Source: Cupriavidus basilensis (GTDB taxonomy: Bacteria; Pseudomonadota; Gammaproteobacteria; Burkholderiales; Burkholderiaceae). Taken from it: 64,000 nt of DNA. The stretch covers positions 2,790,001-2,854,000 of the forward strand of contig NZ_CP010536.1 of the NCBI RefSeq assembly GCF_000832305.1, given 5' to 3'. Each line of letters begins with the position of its first letter. Positions within the stretch are counted from its first letter, which is position 1. The translations under genes were made by a program, and so were the position numbers. Below, piece after piece: positions 36,213 through 47,319 of the stretch. The notes beneath the pieces were generated by a model. It saw only the letters and a program-made list of their open reading frames with translations. It was not told the DNA's origin and did not search any database.

Positions 36213-36420
36213 GGCACACTCCAAATTTATAGATTTAGTGATAGATGATGGGGACGGTAATCCCCGATTCAAGTCAAACGGCGCAAACCGCGCCAAAAAA
36301 AAGATCAAAACGGTACCAAGCTAGCATCGCCTCGCAGGGAACCCCCTGCTACCGTGAATTTAGCCTCAGTTCCAAACGAACGCAAACGAAACTTGCCCGC
36401 CCGGACTCCCGTCGACTGAC

Positions 36421-37764
36421 TCAATCCTTCGAGTCGGCATATGGGTTTTTGTTCGTTCTAAATTCGATGCGAAGCGGTGTGCCCTTCAGTTTGAAAGCCG
36501 AGCGGAAACGGTTTTCGAGATAGCGCCGATAGGTGTCGGCGATGCCGGAAAGCGAATTGCCGTGCACGATGATAATGGGCGGATTGGACCCGCCCTGGTG
36601 AGCGTAGCGCAGCTTGGGCCGGGTTGCGCCGACACGCCGCGGCTGCTGAAACTCGACCGCCTCCTGCAGGATCCGCGTGAGCTGCGGCGTGGGCAGCTTG
36701 ACCATCGCCGCGGCATACGCGTCATCCACCGAGCGCAGCAGCGCGCTGATGCCCGTGCGCTGCTGCGCGGACACAAAGTGGAAGTTGGCGAAGTCCAGGA
36801 ACTGCAGCTTGCGCTCCAGATCATGCTTGATGCGGTCGCGGCTGTGGCCGTCGAGGCCGTCCCACTTATTGACGCCAACCACCAGCGCCCGCCCGGACTC
36901 CACGATGAAACCGGCGATGTGTGCATCCTGCTCCGACACGTCCTGCTGCGCGTCGAGCAGCAGCACCACGACGTTCGCATCTGCGATCGATTGCAGCGTC
37001 TTGACCACCGAGAACTTCTCGATGGCCTCGAACACCTTGCCGCGCTTGCGCAGGCCAGCTGTGTCGATCAGCGTATAGGGCTTGCCGCCACGCTCGAACT
37101 CCACATAGATGGCATCCCGCGTGGTGCCAGGCATGTCGAACGCGATCACGCGTTCTTCGCCGATCAGGGTGTTGACCAGCGTGGACTTGCCCACGTTCGG
37201 CCGGCCCACGATAGCGATCTTGACGCCGCGCTGGGCGCCCTCGTCTTCCTCGGCGAGTTCCGGGCGCTCTTTCACCGCCAGTTCCAGCGCCTCGTCGACC
37301 AGTTCGCGCACGCCGTCGCCGTGGGTCGACGAAATGGCATAGGGGTCGCCCATGCCAAGCTCGTAGAACTCCGACACCACGGTCGTGTACTTCATGCCCT
37401 CGGCCTTGTTCACGGCCAGCATGACGCGGCGCCCGGTCTTGCGCAGGTAATCGGCGATCACGCGGTCCTGGGGCGCCAGCCCGAGGCGGCCGTCGACGAG
37501 GAAGATCACCACGTCGGCCTCGACCACCGCCTGGCGGGTCTGCTTGGCCATTTCGGCAACGATGCCTTCCTTGGCCACCGGCTCGAAGCCGCCGGTGTCG
37601 ATGGCGATGAACGGACGTTCACCGATGCGGCCTTCGCCATAGTGGCGATCGCGCGTGAGCCCAGGCAGATCGGCGACAAGCGCGTCGCGCGAACGGGTCA
37701 TGCGGTTGAATAGCGTCGACTTGCCCACATTGGGACGGCCGACCAGAGCGATAACTGGTTTCAT
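36421..37764 (-). CDS. der: Ribosome-assembly GTPase Der (EngA)
   Basis: A 447-residue protein with two G domains in tandem: [15 protein letters not shown] at residue 8 and [15 protein letters not shown] near residue 186, each with NKxD motifs (NKAE, NKWD), plus a C-terminal KH-like domain. Der is essential for 50S subunit maturation. Length matches the family. It follows bamB by 224 bases and precedes hfq. Confidence 0.97.
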   Translation of the reverse strand: MKPVIALVGRPNVGKSTLFNRMTRSRDALVADLPGLTRDRHYGEGRIGERPFIAIDTGGFEPVAKEGIVAEMAKQTRQAVVEADVVIFLVDGRLGLAPQDRVIADYLRKTGRRVMLAVNKAEGMKYTTVVSEFYELGMGDPYAISSTHGDGVRELVDEALELAVKERPELAEEDEGAQRGVKIAIVGRPNVGKSTLVNTLIGEERVIAFDMPGTTRDAIYVEFERGGKPYTLIDTAGLRKRGKVFEAIEKFSVVKTLQSIADANVVVLLLDAQQDVSEQDAHIAGFIVESGRALVVGVNKWDGLDGHSRDRIKHDLERKLQFLDFANFHFVSAQQRTGISALLRSVDDAYAAAMVKLPTPQLTRILQEAVEFQQPRRVGATRPKLRYAHQGGSNPPIIIVHGNSLSGIADTYRRYLENRFRSAFKLKGTPLRIEFRTNKNPYADSKD

Positions 37765-37988
37765 GCAATAAACGGAAATGGGGGCCGGCAGATGCCGCCC
37801 CCAGGAACTCCGGAGTGATATGGGACCGACGGCCAGGCGTCACGCGCCTGGCCACTTTTCCTGTCGGGTGGCCAGGTTTGCATTGCAACCCGACCTCGTT
37901 CACGTGCACGGCCAGAAGGGCCGCGCTACCGGATTGGCGCCGCCCGTGCCGACAGGTGCACGGACAGTCGCCATGAATGTCGACCGCC

Positions 37989-39176
37989 TCAGTCCGGCAC
38001 GAAGCCATAGAGATTGCCGTCGCGTGTCTGCACCACCAGCGACGGGCCCGCCACCACCGGCGCAGCGGTAATCTCGCTGCCGTCGGTCTTCAGGCGTGCC
38101 ACGAACTGGCCGTCCTCGCGCGACAGGAAGTGTACATAGCCTTCGTAATCGCCCGCCACCACCGAACGCCCCACCGCCAGCGGCGTACCGAGACGGCGGT
38201 ATAGCAGTTGATCGTTCTTCCAGCGTTCCGTGCCGTTCTGGCGGTCAAATGCATGGACCACGGAGCGCTCGTCGCCGGCGTACAGCGAAGTGTCATCCTG
38301 CGCGGGGCCGGTCGGCGAAGAGAAATCCTTGCCCCACTGCGGCTGGCCATTGGCCAGCTCAAGACAGGCGATCCGGCCCTGGAACGTGGTCGCGCAGACC
38401 TGGCGGCCATTGACCATGGGCTGGCCGGTCACGTCGTTGAGCCGTTCAATTTCCGACACGCCCTTCGGATAGGAAACCGTGCTCTCCCAGCGCAGCACGC
38501 CGTTGCCCGGAGCCAGCACACCCAGCTTGCCGCCGGGGAAGCCCATCACGATGCCGTCGCCGGCAAACACCATGCCCATCGAGGCGCGCAGGTTGAGCGG
38601 GGTCTGCGAGCGCTGGTAGATCCAGCGCCGCTCGCCGGTCTGCGCATCCAGGCCAAGCACCCGGGTATCGGTTGTGCGCACGACCACCAGGCCGTTGCCG
38701 ACCAGCGGCGCGGAGAGAACCTCCCCATTGACCTGCTTCTTCCAGATCTGCTTGCCGCTGGCGTCGAAGGCAAAGACCGCGCCCTTCTCGCCCGCCACCG
38801 CCGTGACGGTGCCGTCGCTGCCGGGGCCGGAGGTCAGGTCGATATCGGTCTTGGCCTCCCACAAGGTGCGTCCCGTGACGCCATCGAGCGCCAGCACCTT
38901 GCCGCCATTGGAAGATGCATAGACGGTGCCGCCGGAGACGGAGGGTTGCAGCGAGTACGGGCCGCTCTTGCCGACGCTGGCCTTCCATGCCTGGCGCACC
39001 GACAACGTCTGGGTGATCGGCTTGAGTTCGACCGGCGTGCGCTTGTCAGCCTTGCTGAACAGCGAGCAGCCGCCCAGGCTGGCGACGCTGGCCGCACAAG
39101 CGGCGGCCACCACCAGGCCGCGGACAAAATTGCCGTGTTGCTGGTTCTGGGCCGTGCCGGAAAACAATGACTTCAT
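37989..39176 (-). CDS. bamB: Outer membrane assembly lipoprotein BamB
   Basis: A 395-residue lipoprotein. The signal peptide ends in a lipobox (ASLGGC) near residue 36, then PQQ-like eight-bladed propeller repeats follow, such as [26 protein letters not shown] and [20 protein letters not shown]. BamB supports beta-barrel protein insertion by BamA. The start at 39176 gives the proper signal peptide. Follows yfgM, as in E. coli and beta-proteobacteria. Confidence 0.95.
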   Translation of the reverse strand: MKSLFSGTAQNQQHGNFVRGLVVAAACAASVASLGGCSLFSKADKRTPVELKPITQTLSVRQAWKASVGKSGPYSLQPSVSGGTVYASSNGGKVLALDGVTGRTLWEAKTDIDLTSGPGSDGTVTAVAGEKGAVFAFDASGKQIWKKQVNGEVLSAPLVGNGLVVVRTTDTRVLGLDAQTGERRWIYQRSQTPLNLRASMGMVFAGDGIVMGFPGGKLGVLAPGNGVLRWESTVSYPKGVSEIERLNDVTGQPMVNGRQVCATTFQGRIACLELANGQPQWGKDFSSPTGPAQDDTSLYAGDERSVVHAFDRQNGTERWKNDQLLYRRLGTPLAVGRSVVAGDYEGYVHFLSREDGQFVARLKTDGSEITAAPVVAGPSLVVQTRDGNLYGFVPD

Positions 39177-39282
39177 GAGGTTCCGATCCTGATTTAAGTT
39201 GAGGCGCAAGGGTGCGGGCAAGCGGGGCATGCGTGGCATGCGAATCCCGCGGGCCTGTCGGCGAGCCGGGCTAAAACCGCCT

Positions 39283-39915
39283 TCAGGCGGTGCCCAGCGC
39301 GTCAAGCTTGAACTGAATGATCTGGCGCATGGCAGCATCGTTGGCGCTCAGCTTGTCGAGCGCCTTCTGGTAGGCCGAGCGGGCTTCCGGGCGCTTGTCC
39401 TGGGCAGCCAGCAGATCGCCCCGGCGGTCCGCATAAAGCGCAACGAACGGTGCCGGCGGCTCGTCCTTGAGCAGTGCCAGGCCCTGGTCGTAGGCCTTCT
39501 CGTCAAGCAACACGCCAGCCAGGCGCACGCGCGCCAGGTGAGCATACTCGCCATCGCCGTGGTCGATCGCCCATTGCAACTGGGCCTTCGTACCAGCCAG
39601 GTCGCCTGCATCGTACAGCACCTTGGCCGATACCAGCGCGGTCATGGGGCCATAGGCGGTCTTGCCGAACTTTTCCTCGAGGTCGCCGGCGGCGCGCTTG
39701 ATCCGCTCGACATCGCGGCCCTCGGCAGCCTTGACCACCTGCTCATACAGCAGCGCCGCTTCTCCGGCCTGCTTGCGTTGCCAGTAGTTCCAGCCACTCC
39801 AGGCAGCGAAGGCCAGCAAGCCGGCGATCAAGGCCCAGGTCACGGTATTGCCGTACTGGCGCCACCAGGCCTTGAGGCTCTCAAGCTGTTCCTGTTCTTC
39901 TAGATCGTAAGCCAT
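39283..39915 (-). CDS. yfgM: YfgM-family TPR protein (SecYEG-associated chaperone-like)
   Basis: A 210-residue protein with a cytoplasmic N-terminus ([18 protein letters not shown]), one membrane helix ([22 protein letters not shown]) and a periplasmic tetratricopeptide domain with [35 protein letters not shown]. In E. coli YfgM binds the Sec translocon and periplasmic chaperones. It lies between hisS and bamB in the conserved order. Confidence 0.92.
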   Translation of the reverse strand: MAYDLEEQEQLESLKAWWRQYGNTVTWALIAGLLAFAAWSGWNYWQRKQAGEAALLYEQVVKAAEGRDVERIKRAAGDLEEKFGKTAYGPMTALVSAKVLYDAGDLAGTKAQLQWAIDHGDGEYAHLARVRLAGVLLDEKAYDQGLALLKDEPPAPFVALYADRRGDLLAAQDKRPEARSAYQKALDKLSANDAAMRQIIQFKLDALGTA

Positions 39916-40000
39916 GTCGAGGGATCCACCCGCGTTTGTTTGTATGAAGGACCGCGCTCTTGCGATCCGTGGTTCCGATGCTGCCTGCTGACCCGCAGGC

Positions 40001-41389
40001 TTACTCGCTGGCGCCAACCATGGCGTCGATGATGTGGTCGACCAGCTTTTCAGCCGCAACCGTCACCTGCGCGCCGCCGCCTTCGGCCTGAGCGCCCTGG
40101 CGCAGGTCCTTGACCTGTGCCGTACCCGCCACCACCTCATCCTCGCCAATGATAACGGCATAGGCCGCACCGCTACCGTCGGCGCGCTTCATCTGCGACT
40201 TGAAGCTGCCGCTCTTGCCGTCGGGCGTGGCATGCAGCAGCACGTCGAGGCCGGCATCACGCAGGCGCTCGGCGATGATCATGGCCTGCTGTCCAGCCGC
40301 TTCGCCCTGGTGGACAAGGTACACGTCGGCGCCTTCCGCCTGCGGCACGAGCTTTTCCTCGCGCAGCAGTTCGATGATGCGCTCGATGCCCATCGCCCAG
40401 CCACAAGCCGGTGCCGCCTTGCCGCCCATCTGCGCGATCAGCGGATCGTAGCGCCCGCCGCCGGCGATGGTACCCTGCGCGCCGAGTTTGTCGGTGATCC
40501 ACTCGAACACCGTCAGGTTGTAGTAGTCCAGCCCGCGCACCAGGCGCGGATTGATCTTGAACGGGATGTTGTTGGCCTTGAGCAGGCGCTGCACGCCGTC
40601 GAAGTGGGCAAGCGACTCCTCGCCCAGGAAATCGATCAGCTTGGGCGCGTTGCTCGCCATTTCCTGCAGCGCGGGATTCTTGGTATCCAGTACGCGCAGC
40701 GGGTTGGTGTACAGGCGGCGCTTGCTGTCTTCGTCAAGAATGTCCTGGAAGCCTTCCAGGTACTTGATCAGTTCTTCGCGGTGCGCGGCGCGCTCTTCAG
40801 CCTGGCCCAGCGAATTGAGCTCGAGGCGCACACCGACCAGGCCCAGGTCATCCCACAGGCGCTGGCACATCATGATGATCTCGGCGTCCACATCCGGGCC
40901 GGCAAAGCCGAGGGCCTCTGCGCCGAGCTGGTGAAACTGGCGATAGCGCCCGCGCTGGGGACGCTCGTGGCGGAACATCGGGCCGGTGTACCACAGGCGC
41001 TTTGGGCCGTCGTACAGCAGGTTGTGCTCGATGGTGGCCCGCACCGCAGCTGCCGTGCCCTCGGGGCGCAGCGTCAGTTGCTCGCCGTTGAGCGCATCGG
41101 TGAAGGAATACATTTCCTTCTCGACGATGTCGGTCACCTCGCCGATGCCGCGCACGAACAGCTGCGTGTGCTCAACGATGGGGGTGCGGACCTGCTGGTA
41201 GCCGTAGGCACGCAGCATCGCACGCGAGGCGTTCTCGAAATGCTCCCACAGCGGCGCGTCGGCGGGCAGCATGTCGTTCATGCCCTTAACGCCCTGCAGT
41301 GCTTTCACTGCCTTGCTCTTGCTCTCTGCCTTGCTGTCAGCAGCCTTGGCGCCATCGCTGGCGGCCGCCGGATTCACGGGTTGGTTCAT
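40001..41389 (-). CDS. hisS: Histidyl-tRNA synthetase
   Basis: A 462-residue class II synthetase charging tRNA-His. After a 30-residue Ala/Lys-rich extension come [19 protein letters not shown], motif 2 ([20 protein letters not shown] with [26 protein letters not shown]) and the histidine motif [15 protein letters not shown]; motif 3 is GWAMGIERI. Between ispG and yfgM. Confidence 0.97.
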   Translation of the reverse strand: MNQPVNPAAASDGAKAADSKAESKSKAVKALQGVKGMNDMLPADAPLWEHFENASRAMLRAYGYQQVRTPIVEHTQLFVRGIGEVTDIVEKEMYSFTDALNGEQLTLRPEGTAAAVRATIEHNLLYDGPKRLWYTGPMFRHERPQRGRYRQFHQLGAEALGFAGPDVDAEIIMMCQRLWDDLGLVGVRLELNSLGQAEERAAHREELIKYLEGFQDILDEDSKRRLYTNPLRVLDTKNPALQEMASNAPKLIDFLGEESLAHFDGVQRLLKANNIPFKINPRLVRGLDYYNLTVFEWITDKLGAQGTIAGGGRYDPLIAQMGGKAAPACGWAMGIERIIELLREEKLVPQAEGADVYLVHQGEAAGQQAMIIAERLRDAGLDVLLHATPDGKSGSFKSQMKRADGSGAAYAVIIGEDEVVAGTAQVKDLRQGAQAEGGGAQVTVAAEKLVDHIIDAMVGASE

Positions 41390-41428
41390 TGTGTCTTGTC
41401 TTTCCCTGTAGCGCCTGGCCGCAACGGC

Positions 41429-42721
41429 TCAGGCTGCCACCTCATTGCCGGCGCTCCCGGCCTTGTTGCCGTAGTGGGTGCGCACATAATCGTCCACGAT
41501 CGCCTGGAATTCCTCGGCGATGCGATCGCCGCGCAGCGTTTTAACCTTCACGCCGTCGACAAACACCGGCGCCGCCGGCGATTCGCCCGAGCCGGGCAGC
41601 GAGATGCCGATATTGGCATGCTTGCTTTCGCCCGGCCCGTTCACGATGCAGCCCATCACGGCCACATCCATTTCTTCCACGCCAGGGTAGGCGGTCTTCC
41701 AGGTCGGCATCTGCTCGCGCAGGTAGCTCTGGATGCTGGACGCCAGTTCCTGGAAAGTGGTGCTGGTGGTACGGCCACAGCCCGGGCAGGCAATCACCAT
41801 CGGGGTGAAGTTGCGCAGGCCCATGGTCTGCAGGATCTCCTGCCCCACGTAGACTTCCTTCTCGCGCGCAGCGCCGGGTTCCGGTGTCAGCGAAATGCGG
41901 ATGGTGTCGCCGATGCCTTCCTGCAGCAGCACCGACAGCGCGGCGGTGGAGGCCACGATACCCTTGCTGCCCATGCCCGCCTCGGTCAGCCCGAGGTGCA
42001 ATGCGTAGTCGCAGCGCTTGGTCAGCTCGCGATACACAGCGATCAGCTCCTGCACTTGCGAGACCTTGCACGACAGGATGATCTGGTCACCCGAAAGCCC
42101 GATTTCCTCGGCCTTCTTCGCCGACTCGATCGCGGAGGTGATCAACGCTTCGACCATCACGTTCTGCGCCGGCCACGGCTCGGCGCGCAAGGCGTTCTCG
42201 TCCATGATGCGCGCCAGCAGCGACTGGTCCAGGCTACCCCAGTTCACGCCGATGCGCACCGGCTTGTCGTAGCGGCAGGCCATTTCGATCATCTGCGCGA
42301 ATTGCGTGTCGCGCTTGGCGCCCTGCCCCACGTTGCCGGGGTTGATGCGGTACTTCGACAACGCCTGGGCGCAGTCGGGATAATCGCGCAGCAGCGTGTG
42401 GCCGTTGTAGTGGAAGTCGCCCACCAGCGGCACGTTCACGCCCATGCGGTCCAGTTGCTCGCGCAGGGCGGGCACCGCAGCCGCGGCTTCCGGCGTGTTG
42501 ACCGTGATGCGCACGATTTCGGAACCGGCACGCGCCAGCTCCTTGACCTGGATCGCGGTGCCGATGGCGTCCACCGTGTCGGTGTTCGTCATCGATTGCA
42601 CGCGCACAGGAGCGTCGCCACCGATCGTGACCACGTTGTCGCCCCACACCACGCGCGCCTGGCGCGTTTTGCGGCGGGGCAGCGGGCCGGGCAGCACCGG
42701 CATACAAGCCTGTTGATTCAT
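41429..42721 (-). CDS. ispG: 4-hydroxy-3-methylbut-2-enyl diphosphate synthase (flavodoxin) IspG
   Basis: A 430-residue iron-sulfur enzyme of the MEP isoprenoid pathway, converting MEcPP to HMBPP. The TIM-barrel part carries [13 protein letters not shown] and [13 protein letters not shown], and the C-terminal domain [15 protein letters not shown] and [18 protein letters not shown] with the 4Fe-4S cysteines. The start at 42721 has an AAGGTGG ribosome site, which decides it over an ATG eleven codons upstream. Follows rodZ. Confidence 0.96.
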   Translation of the reverse strand: MNQQACMPVLPGPLPRRKTRQARVVWGDNVVTIGGDAPVRVQSMTNTDTVDAIGTAIQVKELARAGSEIVRITVNTPEAAAAVPALREQLDRMGVNVPLVGDFHYNGHTLLRDYPDCAQALSKYRINPGNVGQGAKRDTQFAQMIEMACRYDKPVRIGVNWGSLDQSLLARIMDENALRAEPWPAQNVMVEALITSAIESAKKAEEIGLSGDQIILSCKVSQVQELIAVYRELTKRCDYALHLGLTEAGMGSKGIVASTAALSVLLQEGIGDTIRISLTPEPGAAREKEVYVGQEILQTMGLRNFTPMVIACPGCGRTTSTTFQELASSIQSYLREQMPTWKTAYPGVEEMDVAVMGCIVNGPGESKHANIGISLPGSGESPAAPVFVDGVKVKTLRGDRIAEEFQAIVDDYVRTHYGNKAGSAGNEVAA

Positions 42722-42771
42722 AGCATTACCACCTTGCGATGCGGCGTTGCGCATGGCTGGAGAGACGATGT

Positions 42772-43785
42772 TCAGGGCAGCGTCAGGCGCGCCACGTTAT
42801 TGCGGTTGGCCGCCTGCAGGTCGACCGGCGTGCCGTTGCGCGTCAGCGACTCGACGCCCTTGACGTTGCCGATCACGATTTTGTACGGTGGCGTACCGCC
42901 GCCGCTGAGATCCTGGCCCGCGCGCGCAGTACCGCCGAGCACGACCTTGCCGCTACGGTCGCGGATCTCGTACCAGGTATCCGATGCGAAACGGATGCGC
43001 AGCTCGGCCGCGCCATCCGCCACCGCGGGGGCAGGCACTGCCGCTGAAGCCGCTACCGCGGCCACGGCGGCCGGAGCCGGCGCTGCCGAAGGTGCGGGTG
43101 CTGCCGAAGATGCGGGCGCTGCCGAAGGCGCCACCGCCACCGCCACCGGGCCGCTAGCGGGCAGCGACTCGGACGGCGCGGGGGCATCGGAAGCGGCCAT
43201 CACAGGCGGCAGTGCGGCCGTGACGGTACCGGGCTCGCTGCCTTGCACCGTGGCTTCCGCCGCCGGGGGTGCCGTGAGGGTTTCCTTGCGCGCCTCGATC
43301 CATTGCTTGAAGTGGTCCAGCCCGAACAGCACCCCGCCACCGATCACGGCGACCACCAGGGCCAGCCAGATCCACCGGCCGCCCGAGCCACTGGAGCCAA
43401 AGCGATTGCGGTCGTCGAAGCTCTCGTTCAGGCCACCTTCGCGACGCATGCCGATTTCCACCACCGGCACAGCCTGCGCGTGGAAACGCGCCAGCAAGGC
43501 GTCGATGTCGATCTGGAGCATGCGCGCGTAGGCGCGCATCACGCCCTTGACGAAGGTCACGTCGGGCAGCGCCGCGACGTCGCCCTGCTCGATGGCGGCC
43601 AGCTTGTGCGAGGCGACCTTCAGCCGCGCGCTGACATCCTCCAGCGAGAAACGCTGATCATTGCGCGCTTGCGCCAGGCGCTCGCCAATCTCGCGCGCCA
43701 CCACCTCGCGCCCGGCATCCGCAAGGGCACCCCCCGCATGACCCGTCGCTGCAGTCTGGCCTTCGGCGCGCTCGTGCTCACTCAT
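42772..43785 (-). CDS. rodZ: RodZ-family cytoskeletal protein (HTH, TM, DUF4115)
   Basis: A 337-residue bitopic membrane protein. The cytoplasmic HTH_25 domain ([25 protein letters not shown], residues 32-60) binds MreB in RodZ. One membrane helix ([22 protein letters not shown], near 143-164) is followed by an Ala/Pro/Ser-rich linker and a DUF4115 beta domain ([31 protein letters not shown]). It organises cell-wall elongation and rod shape. It overlaps pilW by 8 bases. Confidence 0.92.
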   Translation of the reverse strand: MSEHERAEGQTAATGHAGGALADAGREVVAREIGERLAQARNDQRFSLEDVSARLKVASHKLAAIEQGDVAALPDVTFVKGVMRAYARMLQIDIDALLARFHAQAVPVVEIGMRREGGLNESFDDRNRFGSSGSGGRWIWLALVVAVIGGGVLFGLDHFKQWIEARKETLTAPPAAEATVQGSEPGTVTAALPPVMAASDAPAPSESLPASGPVAVAVAPSAAPASSAAPAPSAAPAPAAVAAVAASAAVPAPAVADGAAELRIRFASDTWYEIRDRSGKVVLGGTARAGQDLSGGGTPPYKIVIGNVKGVESLTRNGTPVDLQAANRNNVARLTLP

Positions 43786-44557
43786 CCCATACTCCTTGTT
43801 CGTATGCGGTCAACTCACGCGAATCGGGGAAACGGCTGCGCAACTGTGCCACCAGGGCATTCTGCGCCGCGACATCTCCCTGACGGCGGGCAATGCGCGC
43901 ACCCAGCCAGAGGGATTGCGCGCTGACGAAATTGCTGCTGTTGATGCGGCCGACATACTGCTGGGCACGCTGGTAGTCCCCGCGCTGGTAATACAGCAGC
44001 GCCAGATTGTTGTTGGCTACCGGGTTGTTGCGATCGTAGCGCAAGGCGCCGAACAAGCTCTTCTCGGCTGCCTCGCCGTTGCCATTGCGCAGCTGGCAGG
44101 CGCCAAGGCTGGTCAGTGCCTTGCCGGGCCCGCTTGCCGAGGGCGCATTGACCGCGCGCTCCAGGTAAGGCACGGCCTCGGCGTAGCGCCCGTTCACGCA
44201 CAGGAACCAGCCATAGTTGTTCAGCACGTCGCCATCATCGGTGCGCATGGCAAGCGCGCTACGGAAGCTCTCTTCCGCCAGCACGCGCTCGTTCATGTTC
44301 ATGTAGATCAACGCGCGGATATGGTACGCGTCGACCAGCGTGGGGTCGATGGCAATGGCCTGCTTGGCCTCGTCCAGCGCGACGGTGTACTGTCCGGCTT
44401 CAAGGTAGCTGGTAGCCAACTGGAGACGGATGGTGGCACGCCGGCTCAGCTCGGTCTGGTCGGATGCGGTCTGCAACTCGGGCTTGACCGGCGGCGGCAA
44501 CTGGCACGCGGACAGCAGCGCCAGCCCCATCAGGACCGCAACTATCAGACGGGTCAT
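43778..44557 (-). CDS. pilW: Type IV pilus biogenesis/stability lipoprotein PilW (PilF)
   Basis: A 259-residue TPR lipoprotein with lipobox LLSAC at residues 15-19. TPR units include [47 protein letters not shown] and [24 protein letters not shown]. PilW/PilF helps assemble the PilQ secretin of type IV pili. It overlaps rlmN by four bases (ATGA) and rodZ by eight, so the three are translated in tandem. Confidence 0.93.
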   Translation of the reverse strand: MTRLIVAVLMGLALLSACQLPPPVKPELQTASDQTELSRRATIRLQLATSYLEAGQYTVALDEAKQAIAIDPTLVDAYHIRALIYMNMNERVLAEESFRSALAMRTDDGDVLNNYGWFLCVNGRYAEAVPYLERAVNAPSASGPGKALTSLGACQLRNGNGEAAEKSLFGALRYDRNNPVANNNLALLYYQRGDYQRAQQYVGRINSSNFVSAQSLWLGARIARRQGDVAAQNALVAQLRSRFPDSRELTAYEQGVWDE

Positions 44558-45708
44558 GCAGGCCGGGCCTCTTGCGGCTGGCCGGCCGCGGGCGCCGCCA
44601 CGATCGGCGTGATCTTGCCGAACTTGCCGCGCTGGGCCAGGCGGGTACGGTCCTTGACCTCGCCCGCGAGCTGGCCGCAGGCCGCATCGATATCGTCGCC
44701 GCGCGTCTTGCGGATGGTGGTGACGATGCCGGCATCCATCAGGACCTGGGCGAAGCGGCGGATCTGCTCGTTGTTCGAGCGCTTGAGGCCCGACTCTGGG
44801 AACGGGTTGAACGGGATCAGGTTGAACTTGCAGGGCACGTCGGCCACAAGCTTCAGCAGTTCCCGGGCATGCTCGACACCGTCATTGACGCCATCCAGCA
44901 TGCAGTATTCGAAGGTGATGAAATCGCGCGGGGCGAATTCCAGGTAGCGGCGGCAAGCCGCCATCAGCTCGGCGAGCGGGTACTTCTTGTTGAGCGGCAC
45001 CAGCATGTCGCGCAACGGATCGTTGGACGCGTGCAGCGATACCGCCAGCGCCACGGGCAAATCCTTGGCCAGCCGGTCCATCATCGGCACCACGCCGGAG
45101 GTGGACAGCGTCACGCGCCGGCGCGACAGCCCGTAGGCATGGTCGTCCAGCATCAGGCGCATGGCCGGCACAACCTGGTCATAGTTGAGCAGCGGCTCGC
45201 CCATGCCCATCATCACCACGTTGGAGATGACGCGGTCGTCCTTGGCACCACGGCCCAGTTGGGCACGCATGGCAAACTCGGCCATCCACAGCTGGCCGAT
45301 GATCTCGCCAGTGGACAGGTTGCGCGAGAAGCCTTGCTTGCCGGTCGAGCAGAACCGGCAATTGACGGCGCACCCCGCCTGCGAAGACACGCACAGCGTG
45401 CCGCGCGTCTCCTCAGGGATGTACACCGTCTCCACCGCATCGCCGGCGCCAACGTCCAGCAACCACTTGCGCGTGCCGTCGGCCGACAGGTTGTCGGTGA
45501 TGACGGCAGGCGAGCGGATCTCGGCGCGCGTGGCGAGCTTTTCGCGCAGCGACTTGGCGAGATCCGACATGGCATCGAAACGGCTGGCGCCGAACTGGTG
45601 AATCCAGCGCTGCAACTGCCGCGCACGAAACGGCTTCTCGCCGAGCTCTCCGCAATAGGCGGTAAGCGCGTCCGCATCCAGATCGAGCAGGTTGACGAGA
45701 GTGTTCAT
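44554..45708 (-). CDS. rlmN: 23S rRNA/tRNA (adenine-C2)-methyltransferase RlmN
   Basis: A 384-residue radical-SAM enzyme that methylates A2503 of 23S rRNA and A37 of some tRNAs. The cluster motif CAVNCRFC sits in [19 protein letters not shown], and the resolving cysteine is in [12 protein letters not shown] near the C-terminus. The C-terminal tail is Ala/Pro-rich. It is the first gene after ndk in the conserved row. Confidence 0.97.
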   Translation of the reverse strand: MNTLVNLLDLDADALTAYCGELGEKPFRARQLQRWIHQFGASRFDAMSDLAKSLREKLATRAEIRSPAVITDNLSADGTRKWLLDVGAGDAVETVYIPEETRGTLCVSSQAGCAVNCRFCSTGKQGFSRNLSTGEIIGQLWMAEFAMRAQLGRGAKDDRVISNVVMMGMGEPLLNYDQVVPAMRLMLDDHAYGLSRRRVTLSTSGVVPMMDRLAKDLPVALAVSLHASNDPLRDMLVPLNKKYPLAELMAACRRYLEFAPRDFITFEYCMLDGVNDGVEHARELLKLVADVPCKFNLIPFNPFPESGLKRSNNEQIRRFAQVLMDAGIVTTIRKTRGDDIDAACGQLAGEVKDRTRLAQRGKFGKITPIVAAPAAGQPQEARPA

Positions 45709-45761
45709 GACGACAGTATCAACTTCTATGGCAGTCTAGTCTGGTGGAATAGACCAGACAA

Positions 45762-46187
45762 TCAGCGGCTGTAAACGTTCATGCCGGGGAAGAAGAAAGC
45801 AATTTCGACGGCAGCGGTTTCCGCTGCGTCCGAGCCGTGAACGGCGTTGGCGTCGATGCTGTCAGCGAAGTCAGCGCGGATCGTGCCGGCTTCTGCCTTC
45901 TTCGGGTCGGTTGCGCCCATCAGGTCGCGATGCTTGGCGATGGCGTTTTCGCCTTCCAGTGCCTGGATGATGACCGGGCCGGAAACCATGAAGTCCACCA
46001 GGTCCTTGAAGAACGGGCGCGCAGCGTGCACTGCGTAGAATTGCTCGGCTTCACCGCGCGACAGGTGAACCATCTTGGCTGCCACGATCTTCAGGCCTGC
46101 GGCCTCGAAACGAGCGTAAATCTGGCCGATGACATTCTTTGCCACGGCATCCGGCTTGATAATCGACAGGGTGCGTTCGATCGCCAT
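45762..46187 (-). CDS. ndk: Nucleoside diphosphate kinase
   Basis: A 141-residue enzyme balancing NTP pools. [16 protein letters not shown] opens the protein and the catalytic histidine lies in the NAVHGSDA motif near residue 117. Length matches the family exactly. A promoter with -10 TAGAAT inside an inverted repeat lies about 45 bases upstream. First gene of the long minus-strand series. Confidence 0.98.
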   Translation of the reverse strand: MAIERTLSIIKPDAVAKNVIGQIYARFEAAGLKIVAAKMVHLSRGEAEQFYAVHAARPFFKDLVDFMVSGPVIIQALEGENAIAKHRDLMGATDPKKAEAGTIRADFADSIDANAVHGSDAAETAAVEIAFFFPGMNVYSR

Positions 46188-46526
46188 AAAAACTCCAAAA
46201 AATGAAGGGGTTACAATTCAAGTAAACGTGCAATTCTAGCACGAGACGGTTATGGTTTCGAGAAGGCCCCTGGCTGCAGGTTCCCGGGAGTCAGCCAAGG
46301 CACGACACGCACAAAGAAGCAACCCAAAGATCACTTAAAGTGACGCACCACATACAGGGAACGCAGGAGGCCGGTTGCGATCCAATCATCGCTGGCAGCG
46401 CGGATTTTGCAAAAATGTGGCTGATGCGTTTCCCCAACCCTTGCAATTCCGTTACTGCGATGCCACATTGGCGTTGTGCCCGCCTGGGTTACCCCGGCGC
46501 CTCACCGTTTTGAGACAGGAGTCACC
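46188..46526. other. 339-base divergent intergenic region between ndk and the BI-1 gene
   Basis: Holds the ndk promoter (46233-46261) and, nearer the BI-1 gene, a long-spaced inverted repeat (AATGTGGC at 46414-46421 and GCCACATT at 46462-46469). An AGGAG ribosome site precedes the BI-1 gene. No coding gene is supported here. Confidence 0.6.
46233..46261 (-). promoter_or_regulatory. Promoter of ndk
   Basis: On the minus strand TCGAAA (46261-46256), 17 bases, TAGAAT (46238-46233). The -10 lies in the loop of the inverted repeat CGTGC-N7-GCACG (46227-46243), a possible repressor site. Confidence 0.5.
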
Positions 46527-47228
46527 ATGGATAACAAGCTGAACACATACAGTTTCGGCAGCGGCACCGCGACGAGCGACGTCGTGGTGCGCAATCGGGT
46601 CATGCGCAACACCTACTGGTTGCTTGCCATTTCGATGATTCCCACCGTCATCGGTGCGTGGATCGGCGTCACCACGGGCTTCAGCCTGATGAAAGGCAGC
46701 CCCGGCCTGTCGATGATCCTGTTCCTGGGCATCGCGTTCGGCTTCTTCTACGCCATCGAGAAAACCAAGAACAGCAGCATGGGCGTGGTCCTGCTGCTGG
46801 CCTTCACCTTCTTCATGGGGCTGATGCTGTCCCGCCTGATCGGGTCGGTGCTGCAGTTTTCCAATGGCCCGGCACTGATCATGTATGCCTTTGGCGGCAC
46901 AGCGGCGGTGTTCGGCGCCATGGCCACCATCGCTACCGTCAGCAAGCGCGATTTCTCCGGGCTGAGCAAATTCCTGTTCGTCGGCGTGATCCTGCTGATC
47001 CTGGCCAGCGTCGCCAACATCTGGCTGCAACTGCCGTCGCTGATGATCACGGTTTCGGTGATCGCCATCGGCATCTTCTCCGCTTACATCCTCTTTGACG
47101 TGCAGCGCGTGCTGAACGGCGGCGAGACCAACTACATCACGGCAACGCTGGCGATCTACCTGGACGTGTACAACGTCTTCGCCAACCTGCTGGCGCTGCT
47201 GGGCATTTTCGGCGGCAACCGCGACTAA
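46527..47228 (+). CDS. Bax inhibitor-1/YccA family membrane protein
   Basis: A 233-residue polytopic membrane protein with about seven hydrophobic segments and the BI-1 pattern: YWLLAISMIPTVIGAWIGV near the start and ISAYILFDVQRVLNGGETNYITATLAIYLDVYNVFANLLALLG at the end. Bacterial BI-1 proteins are proton-sensitive calcium leak channels or, for YccA, modulators of FtsH. Either role is possible. The start at 46527 is fixed by an AGGAG ribosome site. Ends at a strong terminator. Confidence 0.93.
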   Translation: MDNKLNTYSFGSGTATSDVVVRNRVMRNTYWLLAISMIPTVIGAWIGVTTGFSLMKGSPGLSMILFLGIAFGFFYAIEKTKNSSMGVVLLLAFTFFMGLMLSRLIGSVLQFSNGPALIMYAFGGTAAVFGAMATIATVSKRDFSGLSKFLFVGVILLILASVANIWLQLPSLMITVSVIAIGIFSAYILFDVQRVLNGGETNYITATLAIYLDVYNVFANLLALLGIFGGNRD

Positions 47229-47258
47229 GGCGGGCGGCGCGGCCGCCCTGCCCCGGAC

Positions 47259-47290
47259 TAAAAAGGCCAGCGCATCCGCGCTGGCCTTTT
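47259..47290. terminator. Bidirectional terminator between the BI-1 gene and rlmD
   Basis: A perfect 14-base-pair stem (AAAAAGGCCAGCGC / GCGCTGGCCTTTTT) with an ATCC loop, followed by more T on the plus strand, lies between convergent genes. Confidence 0.93.
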
Positions 47291-47319
47291 TTTTTGCCGT
47301 GGCCGCCTTCCTCAGCCAC

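Noticed and set aside
36213-36420. GGCGC/GCGCC hairpin with an A8 tract in the der-hfq spacer as a terminator of der
   Set aside because: The homopolymer lies on the wrong side for a minus-strand terminator, and the stem is only five pairs.
40034-43531. A plus-strand open frame of 1165 codons opposite hisS, ispG and rodZ
   Set aside because: It is a GC-rich antisense shadow: His/Arg/Gln-rich low-complexity translation, no motif, no ribosome site, and it lies opposite three clearly recognised genes.
46414-46469. Inverted repeat AATGTGGC ... GCCACATT upstream of the BI-1 gene as an operator
   Set aside because: The arms are 40 bases apart and short; in a spacer of this size such a pair may be chance, so it is mentioned only in the region entry.
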